In this document: positions 11,790-21,700 of the stretch, in pieces
Layout of the letters: each line of letters begins with the position of its first letter
Position numbering within the stretch: position 1 is the first letter of the stretch
Assembly: GCA_964059195.1 (NCBI GenBank)
Contig: CAXKWD010000007.1
Location: 55,403,620 to 55,467,619, forward strand
DNA: 64,000 bases
Direction: 5' to 3'
DNA from: Ectobius pallidus
Lineage: Eukaryota > Arthropoda > Insecta > Blattodea > Ectobiidae
Notes under the pieces: model-generated
Databases searched by the model: none
Told to the model about the DNA's origin: nothing
The model's input: only the letters and a program-made list of their open reading frames with translations
Program-made: the position numbers and the translations under genes

Positions 11790-11915
11790 TAACTACGTAA
11801 TATAAAAAAGTAACAGGTAACGGTTATAAATAACAGTTACTTTCGTGTAACTGGAACAGTAACGTAACTGTTCCAAAAAAAGTAACTGGTTCCCATCTCT
11901 ACATTGAGCTCTATT
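11790..11915. repeat. GTAACAG-rich patch, inverted relative to 9285-9500
   Basis: It contains AAGTAACAGGTAACGG, AACAGTTACTTTCGTGTAAC, AACAGTAACGTAACTGTTCC and AAGTAACTGG, and then reads CCCATCTCTA. On the minus strand that end reads TAGAGATGGGAACCAGTTAC, similar to the CAGAGATGGG-type ends of many hAT elements. With the GTTAC-rich block at the left it may be one terminus of a composite non-autonomous transposon. Confidence 0.4.
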
Positions 11916-12071
11916 ACATAATACATACTGGATGAAAAATCGTGACTGTAGGGTTCGCGGTTCGCCATGAAAGTGAACGTATAATTTAGCTCCTATCCCG
12001 TATCTCCTCCTAACAAACTCATGTGTATTAATAGAATTATGAAGATGTATTGGCGTTTTTAAAACACTTTT

Positions 12072-13170
12072 ATGAATGAAACGTTTCAATATACACTATA
12101 CAATATTCACTCAAATATACAGTCCTTAAGCAACAAAACAACTGAATTATAGGTACTGCTACACACTGATTTGAAACATGTTAACGTCATTTGCCTTTCA
12201 GAACACTGGTTGAACACTCAAAACTTAAAACAAGTAAATCTAAATGGCTTTAAATTAACATCGGCTTACTGTAGGGAAAATCATGGTCATGGAGGAACAA
12301 GCATTTTCATTAAAGAAAACATAAAAACAAATGAAATAAAAGGACTACAGTTTCTAAACAGCGAAAAAAATTTTGAGCTCTCTGTAACAGAATTAACATT
12401 ACAAAAACAGTAATAGCATGTATATATAGGTCTCCAGATGGTGAGTTCCCGATTTTTCTTAATAATTTAGATTTCTTAATGCAAAAACTAACCTCAAAAT
12501 ACAAGTACGTTATCCTCAGTGGAGACTGGAATATAGATTTTTTAAAAGGTAGTAACAAGTTAACAGAATTACAGAACATACTTAGAATTTATGACCTCAA
12601 AAACTCGGTCGAAAATGCCACAAGAATCACAGAACATTCAAAATCACTTCTTGATGTAATAGTAACAAACGTTGAATACTCTTATCCAGCTGAAGTAATC
12701 GATTTAGGATTTTCAGATCACGAAGCCCAGATATTGAACTTGACGACATATTTCAAAGCTCCAAAACATAGACCTATAAAAACAATAAAAAGAAACTATA
12801 ATAAAAACAATTTAGAAGAATTTAAATACTTATTAAGTAAAGAGACCTGGGGGGAAATATATACTAATGAAGAAATAAATTCAAAATTTGACACTTTTCT
12901 GAATACGTTTCTGTATTATTTTAATATAGCATTCCCTCTAAAAGAGGTAAAACTGGGTAAAAGTACCAGCAACTCTTGGATAACTAATGGGATTAAGATA
13001 TCCTCAAATAGAGTATGACTTTTAAACAGTGTTAAAAAAGCAGGACAAATTTCAGACGAATTTCACAATTATATAATCAACTATAAAAGAATATACAAGA
13101 TAGTTATTAGGCAGGCAAAGAGAATGGACAATGATAGACATATATCGGTGTCGCAAACAAGAATAAGGCT
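12072..13170 (+). pseudogene. endonuclease (APE-type) part of ORF2, broken
   Basis: This is the N-terminal exonuclease/endonuclease/phosphatase-fold domain that nicks target DNA in CR1/Jockey-type elements. Visible motifs in order: NIHSNIQSLSNKTTEL, CLSEHWL, GGTSIFIKE, CIYRSPDG, GDWNIDFL, LDVIVTN and the SDH box (SDHEAQIL). Four lesions break it. There is an in-frame TAG at 12150-12152. A frame change near 12395-12400 leaves the first frame running into TAA at 12411. There is an in-frame TGA at 13016-13018. A second frame change near 13152-13160 lies just before the RT frame (NKNKAMWQVIKK). The protein cannot be made as one chain, so the copy is dead unless it is mis-assembled. Confidence 0.75.
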
Positions 13171-14991
13171 ATGTGGCAGGTAATAAAAAAGGAGACAGGA
13201 AAATCGAATTACAATAACCAACGTATAGAATTAACACATGGAAGAACTGGTAATAGAGTCACACATCCGCTGCAAGTTGCAGAACTATTTAACTTACATT
13301 TTACAGAAATAGCAAATACACTATTACAAACACAGTATGGCCCACCAACTAGGAAGTATAATTATAATAAAAAAATTAGTAGCTGCAACAAATCATTATT
13401 CATACTACCAGTAAGTGAAGCAGAAGTGAAGAATATAATAAACACATTAAAGAATAAGGTGTCGACCGGAGTAGATGAAATACCAATTTCTGTATTGAAA
13501 GAATGTATAAATCACATATCAACACCTTTAACACACATTTTCAATGTCTCGTTCCAGAGGGGGATATTCCCAGAAAAATTAAAAACACCAAAAGTAAAAC
13601 CATTGTATAAAAAAGGGGATAAAAATGACATACAAAACTATAGACCAATATCCATACCTTCAGTATTTTCAAAAATTCTTGAAAAACTTATGTACAGTAG
13701 AGTCATTACATTCTTAGATAAAAATGGAATTTTCACAGATAAACAACATGGTTTCAGAAAAAATAAGTCCACGGAATCAGCAATTCATTCTTTACTACAA
13801 ACTATTCAAAATGCACTAGAAAAGAAAGAGAGTACGGTAGGGTTATTCCTTGATCTTACTAAAGCCTATGATGTTATAAATCATGACATCCTTATTAAAA
13901 AATTACACATGTATGGTATTAGGGGGGTGGCTAACTCATGGTTCAAATCTTATCTTTCCCAAAGAACCCAAATTGTTGAGATAACTGATGTAGACAAAAA
14001 TAAACTAACCCTTGAAAGAAGCAAATCCACCAGTCGAGTATTAACACAAGGGGTACCACAGGGGTCGATCTTGGGACCACTCCTATTCTTGCTATATGTA
14101 AATGATCTTCCCTTGAACATTGAAGAAGCAGAAGTTGTTTTGTTTGCAGATGACACAAATCTTCTTATAAAAGGAACAAATGAAATAGATCTTACTCCAA
14201 AACTGGATTCCAGTTTAACAAAAATATATTCTTGGTTTGAAGCAAATAAACTTTTGATGAATGAAGAAAAGACAGTGGCCATGAGCTTTCATACAATTCA
14301 AAATCAACATGTTATGAAGCCTCAAGTAAAATTAGACAACAAAATAATCCAATACAAAAACGACACAAAATTTCTAGGCATACATATAAGTGAAGAAGTA
14401 AAATGGAAAACACATATTGAGGCACTAACCAATAAATTGAGTACAGGCTGCTATATGTTAAAAACTTTAAAAAATGTCACAAGTGCACATGTACTTAGAA
14501 GCTCATACTTTGCTTATTTCCATAGCCATATAAAGTACGGAGTCATTTTCTGGGGTTCTTCTCCGGAAGCTGAAAAAGCCTTCAAAATCCAAAAAAGAGC
14601 AGTCAGAATAATTTGCGGAGTTAACCAACAGACATCCTGCAGAGATTTATTCAAAAAACTAGGAATTTTACCCTTAGCTTGTATATATATACTGGAAGTA
14701 ATTTATTATATTAAACTATATGGGCAAAATCTGTTAACAAACAGCAACATCCACAATTATCAAACAAGACAACAGAATGACCTGCATGTCCAACACAGTA
14801 GAACAAATATTTCGAAGTCAAGTGTGAACAATTCCGGTATAAAATTATTCAATAAACTACCTACAACTATAAAGTCTATAGAAAACAGTAAAATATTTAA
14901 AAAAAGGCTAAGGTCCTTCCTGCAGACACATTGCTTTTATTCAGTGCTTGAATTTCTTTCTTTATATGATAAGATAATAAAGAAATGTTAA
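13171..14991 (+). pseudogene. non-LTR reverse transcriptase part of ORF2, still open
   Basis: An open frame of 606 codons encodes the RT and C-terminal region. Motifs: KPLYKKGDKNDIQNYRPISI (RT 1-2, residues ~143-162), FLDLTKAYDVINHD (motif A, catalytic D228), TQGVPQGSILGPLLF (motif B, ~292-306) and LFADD (motif C, D327-D328). The FLGIHI box (~401) and the HNYQTRQ...FNKLP...FYSVLEF tail (~528-595) follow. All three catalytic aspartates are kept. There is no RNase H domain, which fits CR1/Jockey-type rather than I-type elements. The ATG at 13171 is internal to ORF2 (within NKNKAMWQ), so it is not the native start; the frame is orphaned by the lesions upstream. Confidence 0.8.
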
Positions 14992-15332
14992 AGGATCTAA
15001 TAACTTATAGAATAAATTTCAGGGTGAAAAAAAAGATAGTCGGAAAGATTAATTATAAATTTCTAAAAATTCATTTTCTTTTTCTTTCTCTTGTTTCTCT
15101 TTATATTTCAGGTAACCTGGAGAGTCTCGAGAGTAACCTGCAGAGTCTCGAGATACTGACATGGACTGACTATGGTACTCATGACAACCATAGCTATAAG
15201 GCATGAGAGTAATTGCAATATTGTTACATTTGTACTCATCTTTCAATAACTAATGTTAACTGTATATCTATATCTTGTATTGACTTTAATGTGTAAATAT
15301 GTATTATTGTAATTATTTATTTATTTAATTTA

Positions 15333-18300
15333 ATGCAGGGGCAATTTGATGTACATCATTAGCCACAAGTAACAATGACAAAGCGATACACCTAATACAA
15401 AATACATAAAATACAAATCATAACATTGGAAACAAGGAAGGCACATGTTTACAGTATAGTCATCTTCCCTCTTGCCTCCCAGTATCGGTCCACCAAAGTT
15501 GTACATTTGAGGGCAGGGCAGATGGTAAGATGATGTGAATCCATGATGGAGTTCGTGTTGCATAAGATGCAATTTGGGCTGGTGAAAATGCCAACATGAT
15601 GTAGGTGTTTTGCAAGGCAGTCGTGTCCAGTTGTCATGCGGAAGCTTGCTACAGCCTCTTTTCTTGGCCAGTCTGGGATAGATCTGATGGTGTCTTTCCA
15701 CTGATAATCCTTGATGCGGTTCTCCAGGTTCTTCTGGTGAGTAGCTTTTATTTTCTGATGAATGACTCTCGCAGCACTTCTGTATTCAGTATTAACTGGA
15801 TAGGGATGGATTTGGGTCCCTTTCTTTGCTAGTGTGTCAGCAGCTTCATTTCCGGCAATGCCGCAATGGGATGGAATCCATTGCAGGACTACTTTCTTCT
15901 GTTGATCAAGTAGGTTTCTGATAAGTTTTCTGCAGTTCAGTATATCATGGCTAGGTGGTGTGTTGTGATTTGAAATTGCTCTTATTGCAGCTTGTGAATC
16001 ACATAGTATGACCATGTTAGAAAGAGCTGTTGGTCTGCATAGGAGTTGTCTCAAAGCGATTTGGATGGCTCTAATTTCACCATCAAATGCTGTGTGGTTT
16101 GCTCCAACCGATGAATAGAGTGAGAAGAGGCTGCAGTGTATTCCGGCTCCAGTATTTCCATTTGTATCTATTTTGGATCCATCGGTATAGATATGCATCC
16201 ATTTTTCTTCCGGGTATCGTGAATATATGGTATCTAATGCGATGGTTTTAAGAATATTCGGGCCAGCATCACCTTTCTGTAGTGATTCTGTTAAGTCGAG
16301 GGCATGGTCTATGTTGTACATGTCTAGAGGTTTTTCTGGGCGTAGTATTGGCTCAGGTGTTAGGATTAGGTCTAGTTTTTGTTTTTCCTTTAGTACTTTC
16401 TGAGCAAGACCTTCCTGTGTCTTTAATTTTCGAGGGTATTGAGTGGTGTGGTTGTAGTTTGTGCCAGGCACACGGATTAGTTTCTCATGGAGCTTTAAGG
16501 CTGATTCTTGTATCTCCAACTTTATTTCAAGATTTCCCGTATAGAATAACATGGAAGAGATGGGTGTTGTTTTCACACCACCAGTAATAAGTCTCATGGC
16601 TTGATTTTGTACCTGTTCCAATCTTTGGATATTTTGTTGAGTTGCTGTTATTAAGGTACCTGCACTGTATTTAATAAGTGGTTTAAGGTACATTTTGTAT
16701 GTAGTATTGAGTGTAGAGGTTCTGCAGCCCCATTTACAGCCTGCTAATCGTTTCAAGATGCTGAGTCTACCTTGAACTTTTCCTGAGATGTTGTCTATGT
16801 GTTCTCTCCAGGTTAGTTTTTCATCTAGCGTTACACCCAGGTATTTGAATGTTGAGACGTTCTCAAGTCTGGTATCATCAAAGAATACGTCTGGTTTTAG
16901 TTGGTTGTGACATAGTGAAAAGGTCTGACAGGCTGACTTTGGTACGTTCACTGTCATAGAATTTTCATGGCACCATTTATTTATATCCTCCAAAGCACTA
17001 TTAAGAGAGTGTTCAATAAGTTGTTTAGCTCCTTTTTTAGGTGCAGAGGTCCACAGTACAAGATCATCTGCATAGAGTAGAACATTGATGTGTTGATGTT
17101 TGTGTAGAGTTTCTACCAAGTCATTTATATAGACATTGAACAGGGAGCAGCTTGTGACAGCTCCTTGAGGAAGGCCAGTTTGGAGTTGTTTGTATTTGGA
17201 AGTTGCAGAGCCATAACGGATTTGAAAATGTCTTTGTCCGATGAAGCTTTTATACCAATTTAGCATGTTTCCTTTAACTCCACATTGCATTAGTTTCAGG
17301 AGGAGGTTTGATTTCCATATCGAATTGTATGCGTTTTTGAAGTCAATATAGACTGCTGTTGTAATAAGCCCCTGGTCCAGGTTGTCTTTAATGTTTTGGG
17401 CGAGGATTGCAACTTGTTGATCTGTAGATCGATTCTGTCTGAATCCTGCTTGTGCAGGGTGGATTATGCTGTGTGTTTCAAGGTACCAGTTAATTCTATT
17501 ATTAACTAGTCTTTCCATAGTTTTTGCCAATATACTTGTTAGCGCTATTGGCCTGTAGTTTGAGAGGTCATTAGGTGATTTATTCTTTTTGAGGATTGGG
17601 ACTATGATGGCCTTCTTCCAGAGTGACGGCACTGATGTAGTCCAAATTTTATTCATCATGAGTAGCAGCGTAGTTCTTGCTTTCGGGCCTGTATGTTTAA
17701 TGAATTCTGCAAATATCTGGTCAGGTCCAGGCGATTTCTTAGTTTTGATTTGATTTATGGCAATATTTAGTTCCTGCATAGAGAAGTGTTCGTAGAAGAT
17801 CCTGTCTGAAGAGAGTTCTCTTTGGTTTGGTGGCTGGGTAGTGTGTTCTTTTAACTGTTTTTTAGCAATTCGATCATGTGTTTTTATATATGCTGTCTTT
17901 TTCTGAGACAGGGAGAAGTGGGTTGCAAAAGTGTTTGCAATTTCATCATCTGAATGTATGGTTTTGTTCTTGTATTGAATTGGTTCTCTGCTAGGAATAG
18001 TTTTTTTGTTTTGCGTTCCTCCAATAAATTTGTGCATCTTCTTTATGTCAGTTCTGTGATTGATTTTGGAGATGAAGTTGTTAAAACTATTGTGTTTTGA
18101 CTCCATTATTTCTCGTTTCATAACTGCAGCTGCATGTCTCCATTGCTGAACATCTTTGGGGTCGTTTGTTTCTTCTGCTCTTTTGCGGAGCTCATCACGT
18201 TGGTTTTTAAGGTTGGTTAACTTCTGGTTCCAGAAATATTTATAGCGGTGCTGCCTTCCGATTGGTATACATTTGCTGGCAGTGTTTAGAATTATTTTGT

Positions 18301-18562
18301 TTATGCTATTACATAGCATGTCAGGGCTCTGTTCAAAGTCTACTTCATGGGTGTCTAGAAGAGTTTCTAGGTTTTCTGTATATTTTGACCAGTCAGCCTT
18401 TTTGAAATTCCAAGATGCTTTGGGAGCAGTTTCTTGAATAGTATGTTTTGGCAGCTTGATATCTGCTATTACAATTCTGTGTCCGCTTCCTGGGTCCTCG
18501 ATTACTTTCCGTGTGGTTAAGTCCCTGATATCTGATTGTAATTGTAAAGTCGCTGATTGTAA
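15333..18562 (-). mobile_element. 5'-truncated RNase H-bearing non-LTR retrotransposon (I-like group)
   Basis: The minus strand carries ORF2 with the end of an endonuclease domain, RT, RNase H and a CCHC knuckle, then a ~115-bp 3' UTR reaching a TAAATTAAATAAATAAATAA tail near 15335-15315. The open frame continues upstream of its first ATG to a TAA at 18563-18565 and includes GSGHRIVIADIKL, the last endonuclease motif. The 5' part of the endonuclease and any ORF1 are absent. The element lies tail to tail with the CR1-like copy on its left. On its right the sequence passes without a clear break into a short plus-strand non-LTR 3' end. Confidence 0.75.
15449..18319 (-). CDS. RT + RNase H + CCHC polyprotein of an I-like non-LTR element (5'-truncated, open)
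   Basis: 956 codons are open without a lesion. RT: SPGPDQIFAEF (~196), NYRPIALTSILAK (~254), YIDFKNAYNSIW (motif A, D326), TGLPQGAVTSCSLF (motif B, 381-394), LLYADDL (motif C, D418-D419) and FKYLGV (~491). RNase H: YTDGS (D713), FDGEI (E748), LCDSQAAI (D774), WIPSHCGIAGNEAAD (D828), so the full catalytic set is present. A C-x2-C-x8-H-x4-C knuckle lies at 917-934. The ATG is internal: the frame extends 81 codons further upstream into endonuclease sequence, where the usual SDH box reads SGH. The missing endonuclease means the copy cannot move on its own. The intact ORF suggests recent insertion. RNase H places it near I-type clades; the exact clade is unresolved. Confidence 0.8.
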   Translation of the reverse strand: MLCNSINKIILNTASKCIPIGRQHRYKYFWNQKLTNLKNQRDELRKRAEETNDPKDVQQWRHAAAVMKREIMESKHNSFNNFISKINHRTDIKKMHKFIGGTQNKKTIPSREPIQYKNKTIHSDDEIANTFATHFSLSQKKTAYIKTHDRIAKKQLKEHTTQPPNQRELSSDRIFYEHFSMQELNIAINQIKTKKSPGPDQIFAEFIKHTGPKARTTLLLMMNKIWTTSVPSLWKKAIIVPILKKNKSPNDLSNYRPIALTSILAKTMERLVNNRINWYLETHSIIHPAQAGFRQNRSTDQQVAILAQNIKDNLDQGLITTAVYIDFKNAYNSIWKSNLLLKLMQCGVKGNMLNWYKSFIGQRHFQIRYGSATSKYKQLQTGLPQGAVTSCSLFNVYINDLVETLHKHQHINVLLYADDLVLWTSAPKKGAKQLIEHSLNSALEDINKWCHENSMTVNVPKSACQTFSLCHNQLKPDVFFDDTRLENVSTFKYLGVTLDEKLTWREHIDNISGKVQGRLSILKRLAGCKWGCRTSTLNTTYKMYLKPLIKYSAGTLITATQQNIQRLEQVQNQAMRLITGGVKTTPISSMLFYTGNLEIKLEIQESALKLHEKLIRVPGTNYNHTTQYPRKLKTQEGLAQKVLKEKQKLDLILTPEPILRPEKPLDMYNIDHALDLTESLQKGDAGPNILKTIALDTIYSRYPEEKWMHIYTDGSKIDTNGNTGAGIHCSLFSLYSSVGANHTAFDGEIRAIQIALRQLLCRPTALSNMVILCDSQAAIRAISNHNTPPSHDILNCRKLIRNLLDQQKKVVLQWIPSHCGIAGNEAADTLAKKGTQIHPYPVNTEYRSAARVIHQKIKATHQKNLENRIKDYQWKDTIRSIPDWPRKEAVASFRMTTGHDCLAKHLHHVGIFTSPNCILCNTNSIMDSHHLTICPALKCTTLVDRYWEARGKMTIL

Positions 18563-18653
18563 TTATTATTGTAAATATTTGGACGCGTCCTATAACATGA
18601 ACATGTTTGTGAAGGACTTAATGAATTCTATTCTACTCTATTCTATTCTATGA
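18540..18653 (+). mobile_element. short 3' end of a third non-LTR element with (TTCTA)n-like tail
   Basis: Sequence TTGTAATTATTATTGTAAAT, then CATGAACATGTTTGTGAAGG and ATGAATTCTATTCTACTCTA leads into a TTCTA-type pentamer run ending at 18651. This is the pattern of a 3' UTR plus pentamer tail of CR1-type elements. Only the UTR remains. Its left border with the minus-strand element at about 18540-18562 is blurred by a repeated CTGATTGTAATT word. Confidence 0.5.
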
Positions 18654-19298
18654 ACTACTTGATGCTTTTTAAGTACATAACAAAACTAATTTCATATCGT
18701 AATGGTTTGGTAAAAATATTTCTTTAATCTCAATCAGGCGTGAATGTACATTGGTAAACAGTTGTAAACACTTCACAATAGGCCTTCATTTTGCGATATT
18801 ACGCTTGATTTTGATATATAAAGAGAATAGACAAAATCTGTTCTAAGTGCTTTGGAAATGTATAAACCGTGACCTTCAACTTTACCATTACTGTACTGGA
18901 TACAAATCACATTATTATTTTTTAAAATAATTCCTGTAGACTAGCGCAAAGGGAAGCCACTGAAATAAAATTTCAAAATACTTTAAGTCAGTAGGCCTAC
19001 TTAGAAGTTCCTTTTCTTCAAATCTGAAATTTAAATGCTATCTGCGTGTGGTTCCGGTTGAGGCTGTTAGCAAATGGGACTACGCTCTCCCATGTTTATG
19101 GGAATAGGGATGTAGCTCGCCAAACATCTCCGACAGATAGCGTGGATGTACTAGCCGGTATGCGCTAGCCGATCGTCACTTGTTTTTCCAGTTGTCTTCT
19201 GCTGGCACCATGCTTTTAAATGGCGTTCCAACTTCTCAGTCCGAAAAATATGTTCGTAATTTTATATTTTGATCGAGGACACGAGGCTACTATACGTA
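18654..19298. other. no feature recognised
   Basis: AT-rich sequence with a more GC-balanced patch at 19050-19220. No ORF with protein-like content and no terminal repeats were found. Confidence 0.5.
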
Positions 19299-19998
19299 CA
19301 GTAGAGCCCCGATTATCCGAGCTAATGTGGACCAGAGGACCCTCGGATAACCAGAAACTCGGATAACACGGGCAGACAGAGCGGCGAACGAGAGCGTCCC
19401 GTGCCGCCATTGAAATCAATGATAGCGTGTGCGTTTTGGGCCGCTGGTCTGTGTTACGGGCGTTACAAAGACTTTTGGGGTTGATACAGTAATAAATAAA
19501 GACGTAAAATTGAATTAACATATTAAGTTCACTTTATTATGAAACCCACTAAAAATACAGTTTTAGTTAATAAAATCCAGCCTATAAATATAAAACAAGG
19601 TCAATGGTAAATATGAAAATATACACTTAAGAATAACACACTTAATAACAGTACAGTATTAAAAACAGTTTTGTACTGGTACTGTACTGTACAGTACAGT
19701 ACATTATCAATAAAAATTTAACTTTAAAACTAAGCCTACTTCTTGAAAAAGTTCATCAGAGTTTTCTGCTTTACTGAACTGGCCCGCTTCTTTGCAGCTG
19801 TTTCTCGAAGTCGACGAAGCAGCAGAAGATCCGTCGAAGTTGTTTCTGCCTGTTGCTCCAAATAGTCTATAGCACTTTGTATGGCTTTGAAGCCCTCGGC
19901 GTGACTTATTTTATTTTCAGTCTGTTCCATCGGCTCATCTGCGCCTCGGTTAAACCGGAACTCGGTTAGTCGGGGCTCGGATAACCGGGGCCCTACTG
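19299..19998 (-). mobile_element. Tigger/pogo-like DNA transposon, internally deleted, with TA target duplication
   Basis: The left end reads CAGTAGAGCCCCGATTATCC and the right end, on the opposite strand, CAGTAGGGCCCCGGTTATCC. These inverted repeats agree at 22 of the first 24 positions. A TA dinucleotide flanks each end (19297-19298 and 19999-20000), the target duplication of the Tc1/mariner-pogo superfamily. CTCGGATAACC words recur just inside both ends. At 700 bp it is much shorter than an autonomous Tigger (2-3 kb); only the last part of the transposase gene remains. It could be a MITE mobilised by a full-length relative elsewhere. Confidence 0.85.
19736..19930 (-). pseudogene. C-terminal remnant of a Tigger-like transposase
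   Basis: 64 codons starting at an ATG, within the 700-bp transposon and in the element's minus orientation. The sequence has the GFKAIQSAIDYLEQQ stretch, then TSTDLLLLRRLRETAAKKR and KQKTLMNFFKK. This resembles the tail of Tigger/pogo transposases of the DDE family, downstream of the catalytic core. No DNA-binding or catalytic region remains, so it cannot be functional alone. Confidence 0.65.
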
Positions 19999-20000
19999 TA

Positions 20001-20752
20001 CTTCCTTGTCTACTGGGCCCTTCTAGAATGTTTAAGTGTCAAAAAGACGAAAGAAAAATTACAGCAGATAGGCTCTAAATAACATTAAAAAGGAAGAATT
20101 AACTAACAAATATTGTGAGATATTTTGTCACGACGCAAATAGCGACGTGCATAATCAACGATAGGAGACCATTCCTAAACAAAGGAAGGGTTGGGGGACC
20201 GCAACTAATCGATATTGAACATTTTCATGATTATCGATACTGCCCTGAATTTATTTGAATTACAGAAAAGGAGAGGTGCGCATGCGTCGACGGTGAATCG
20301 ACGAGAGAGACGTGTGGAACCTAAAAGACGGTTAGTAGTACGTGCCTGACCACGAGAGAGAGAAGTTGAAAAGGCAGAAGGGAGAAGACGAGATTGGGAT
20401 GTGTGACAGCGGTAGAGGCGTTCTGGCATAATGGTGTGTCAGACTTTCATCTAAAGGAAATTCTGGTTGTGAACTTCCTTGACACGGCTATATGGAGATA
20501 GTCATTAATCAGAAGAATACACCAAGTCGGCCAGTACGAGACACCGCTACAGCGAACATCAGCTGTGAGAGTGAGTCGTGACTGCTCGCTCTGAATAAGA
20601 GCAGATATGGACATCAGGAAGTAATGGAAGACAACTCAGGATCGGAGGATAAGTTGGACATCACTGGTTGAGTATAATCGTCTAGACTTTTTCTTATTGT
20701 TTGGGGAGTGAGAAAATTGAGATATTCCTTTTTTTGTAAGGATGGTTTCTAA
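20001..20752. other. unassigned flank left of the PLE array
   Basis: 20200-20690 has a more balanced composition with purine-rich words (GAGAGAGA), possibly an LTR or non-coding exon. No ORF or paired terminal repeat could be defined. The last bases before the array read GGATGGTTTCTAA. Confidence 0.4.
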
Positions 20753-21126
20753 TATTAATGAATTTCATATCCTCTAGTGCTGATAAATATGAGGAATATA
20801 AAAGTTTAAGTTTCAGCCTTAAGCACTAGTACAAAATAAGAAACCTAACACGATATTGGAGCTGAAGACGTAGAAAGTATATAGATTTATATTTTACTGT
20901 TATTTATTGTTTCATAACTGTTTTTGATATACAATATAGTCATAAGGATAAAATTACATTATATCATTGCATATAAAGCTTAGTAGCTTATTTATAACTA
21001 AATTTTGTTATGCAATATAGTCGTAAACACGTTACATTTACATTAATACATTACATTAAAAATAAATAATATTGTTATACAAGTCTATTGTATTGATATA
21101 ATATATGAACATAATTATATCAATAT

Positions 21127-21297
21127 GTCAAGTAATAAAATTTAATATTAAAATCTTACACAATTAATCACATTTAATTGCAGTCAAGTAATAAAAAAAT
21201 TTTATATTAAAATCTCACACAATTAGTCACACTTAATTACAGTCAAATAATAAAATTTTCTATTAAAATCTTACACAATTAGCCACATTTAATTACA
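21127..21297. repeat. three tandem 56-59-bp repeats inside the PLE spacer
   Basis: Three diverged copies start at 21127, 21183 and 21242. Each begins GTCAAGTAATAAAA or GTCAAATAATAAAA and continues with ATTAAAATCT, ACACAATTA and CACATTTAATT(G/A)CA. The block is in every spacer at the same offset (726-896 bases left of each ORF end). It precedes the hammerhead on the plus strand, so in RNA it lies downstream of it and upstream of the next ORF. Confidence 0.85.
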
Positions 21298-21700
21298 GTC
21301 TCATCAAAATATGAGTACAGTAAAATACTTGGTTTTCAAATAACTTATCTTTAAAAATTGTGATATATTACCTACGAAGGTTAATATTTATTGGATAATA
21401 GATTTTTACTGTTTTTTGTTTATTCTTATACTTTCATATTTCATTGCTTAGTTCAATTATAGTGATGGAATCATAAGCAAATCTATTAAATGGATGAACT
21501 ATAAGGTTGTGATAGAGTTGTTTTTGTAATATCACTACTTCACAATTGAAGATGATTACATATTCAGTATATTTTTTAATTTTAGATAGTCCAAATATCT
21601 TTATATTGATAAGTAGTAGGTGTAAATTAATACAAGTTTAAGTTGTCTTGAACTGTTGTATTTGTATCTAGTTTTAACTTCGTTCTCAGCTCAATATGAT

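Larger units (their letters stand above)
12072..15320 (+). mobile_element. decayed CR1/Jockey-group non-LTR retrotransposon
   Basis: ORF2-like sequence runs from an ATG at 12072 to 14991 with endonuclease, reverse transcriptase and C-terminal regions in the expected order, followed by a 3' UTR. No ORF1 is recognisable upstream, so the copy is probably 5'-truncated. The 3' end is not sharp: the ATTTATTTATTT stretch near 15315-15335 could belong to this element or, read on the other strand, be the tail of the convergent element at 15333-18562. A small repeated block (GTAACCTG, then AGAGTCTCGAGA, twice) sits at 15115-15152 in the 3' UTR. Confidence 0.75.

Noticed and set aside
13943..14282. Minus-strand ORFs of 71 and 110 aa
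   Set aside because: Antisense to RT motifs B and C of the CR1-like element.
16282..16587. 101-aa plus-strand ORF, and the similar one at 15605-15832
   Set aside because: Antisense shadows of the RNase H-bearing element's ORF.
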